From Litoribrevibacter sp041590855 (lineage in GTDB: Bacteria; Pseudomonadota; Gammaproteobacteria; Pseudomonadales; Litoribrevibacteraceae): 6,187 nucleotides of DNA. The stretch lies in contig JBFHTA010000243.1 of NCBI GenBank assembly GCA_041590855.1, positions 1 to 6,187 on the forward strand, given 5' to 3'. This document shows positions 5,529 through 6,187 of this stretch, piece by piece. Below the pieces are notes generated by a model. It saw nothing but the letters and a program-made list of their open reading frames with translations, searched no databases and was not told where the DNA came from. Every line of letters begins with the position of its first letter. Position 1 is the first letter of the stretch. The translations under genes and the position numbers were made by a program.

Positions 5529-6187
5529 ATGACTCAAAAGCCCTACAAATCCTCGGCAGCCAATGCCTTTCAAAAACTCAGGGCAAGGCGGCTCAGCACC
5601 AGTGAAAAACCCTTTCAGGCGCGTGGAGCATCGGTTATTCGATGTCAAAGCTGTCAATTAAGCCAGGCAGCCTGTTTATGTAGCTGGCGCCACTCAATGG
5701 CCTGCGATCTTGATATTGTCTTATTGATGCACGATCAGGAAATTCTGAAACCTACCAACACAGGTCGATTGATTGCCGATTGTTTTCCTGAAAACTGTCA
5801 CGCCTTTCAATGGGCCCGAACCGAACCACCACAATCGCTTCTGGATATAATCAATGACTCTGACCGACAGTGTTTTGTGCTCTTTCCCGGCGAGTTCAGA
5901 ACGGAAAGAAACGTTATTCGTTCACCATCAACAGAAAATTTAAAGGAATTGTGCCAAGGAAAACAAGCCACCGTGCTTTTATTGGACGGTACCTGGAAGC
6001 AAGCACGAAAGATGTATTTAAGTAAGTGGTTACACACCTTGCCCACGTTATCACTAGAGCCTAACAGTATTGCCCGATATCAATTACGCAACGCACCTAA
6101 AGCACATCAACTATCTACCGCAGAAGCCGGTATTATGGTCTTGAATGCCTTTGCTCAAACCCGGCAGGCCAACCTTCTCGCCCGTTA
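5529..6187 (+). CDS. tapT: DTW-domain tRNA-uridine aminocarboxypropyltransferase, 3' end missing
   Basis: TapT (YfiP) moves the 3-amino-3-carboxypropyl group of S-adenosylmethionine onto a uridine in the tRNA variable loop (acp3U47 in E. coli). The 219 residues present match E. coli YfiP along their length. They show a four-cysteine, probably zinc-binding motif C39-x2-C42-x6-C49-x-C51, KPTNTGRLIAD (74-84), FQWARTEP (93-100), the family-naming D-x-T-W as DGTW (153-156) in LLLDGTWKQARKM, and STAEA (196-200). The frame is open to the window edge, and by comparison with the 232-residue E. coli protein only a short C-terminal part is missing. ATG at 5529 is the first possible start, since the frame has a stop at 5463-5465 and no other start codon in between. 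No clear ribosome binding site precedes it. Confidence 0.92.
   Translation, partial: MTQKPYKSSAANAFQKLRARRLSTSEKPFQARGASVIRCQSCQLSQAACLCSWRHSMACDLDIVLLMHDQEILKPTNTGRLIADCFPENCHAFQWARTEPPQSLLDIINDSDRQCFVLFPGEFRTERNVIRSPSTENLKELCQGKQATVLLLDGTWKQARKMYLSKWLHTLPTLSLEPNSIARYQLRNAPKAHQLSTAEAGIMVLNAFAQTRQANLLAR

Noticed and set aside
5388..6046. Minus-strand open frames opposite tapT and upstream of purC
   Set aside because: They are antisense to a clear DTW-domain protein and show no known motif.

Overview
The window looks like ordinary chromosome from a Gammaproteobacterium, probably a marine, Oceanospirillales- or Vibrio-like lineage. This rests on the long 367-residue PurC that closely resembles the Vibrio/marine form, a TapT (YfiP) homologue resembling the E. 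coli protein, clear AGGAG-type ribosome binding sites, and moderate GC by eye. The genus is inference. No mobile element, RNA gene or CRISPR array was seen.

Left edge (1-1460, +): the 3' part of an AcoR-like sigma-54 activator. The reading frame is open to the window edge, so the gene starts outside the window and the ATG at position 9 is internal. Its target promoter is not visible here. It converges, with a 9-bp gap, on the next block.

Centre (1470-4152): a compact accessory module around a LysR-type regulator. On the minus strand, lysR (start best placed at 2717) is followed 33 bp later by a small cupin gene. On the plus strand, reading away from lysR across a 151-bp control region, lie a beta-class-like glutathione S-transferase, an NTF2-like/lumazine-binding-like protein and a 4-oxalocrotonate tautomerase family protein. 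These three are spaced 24 and 27 bp apart, each with its own ribosome binding site, and end at a perfect 8-bp-stem hairpin. The layout suggests a LysR-controlled pathway for handling a reactive or aromatic-type small molecule. The substrate is unknown. This is the most interesting part of the window.

Right (4264-6187): a housekeeping pair. purC (minus strand, SAICAR synthase of purine synthesis) is divergent from tapT (plus strand, DTW-domain tRNA-uridine aminocarboxypropyltransferase), which runs off the right end of the window. The 111-bp gap between the tautomerase gene and purC holds two separate hairpins, one for each converging transcript.
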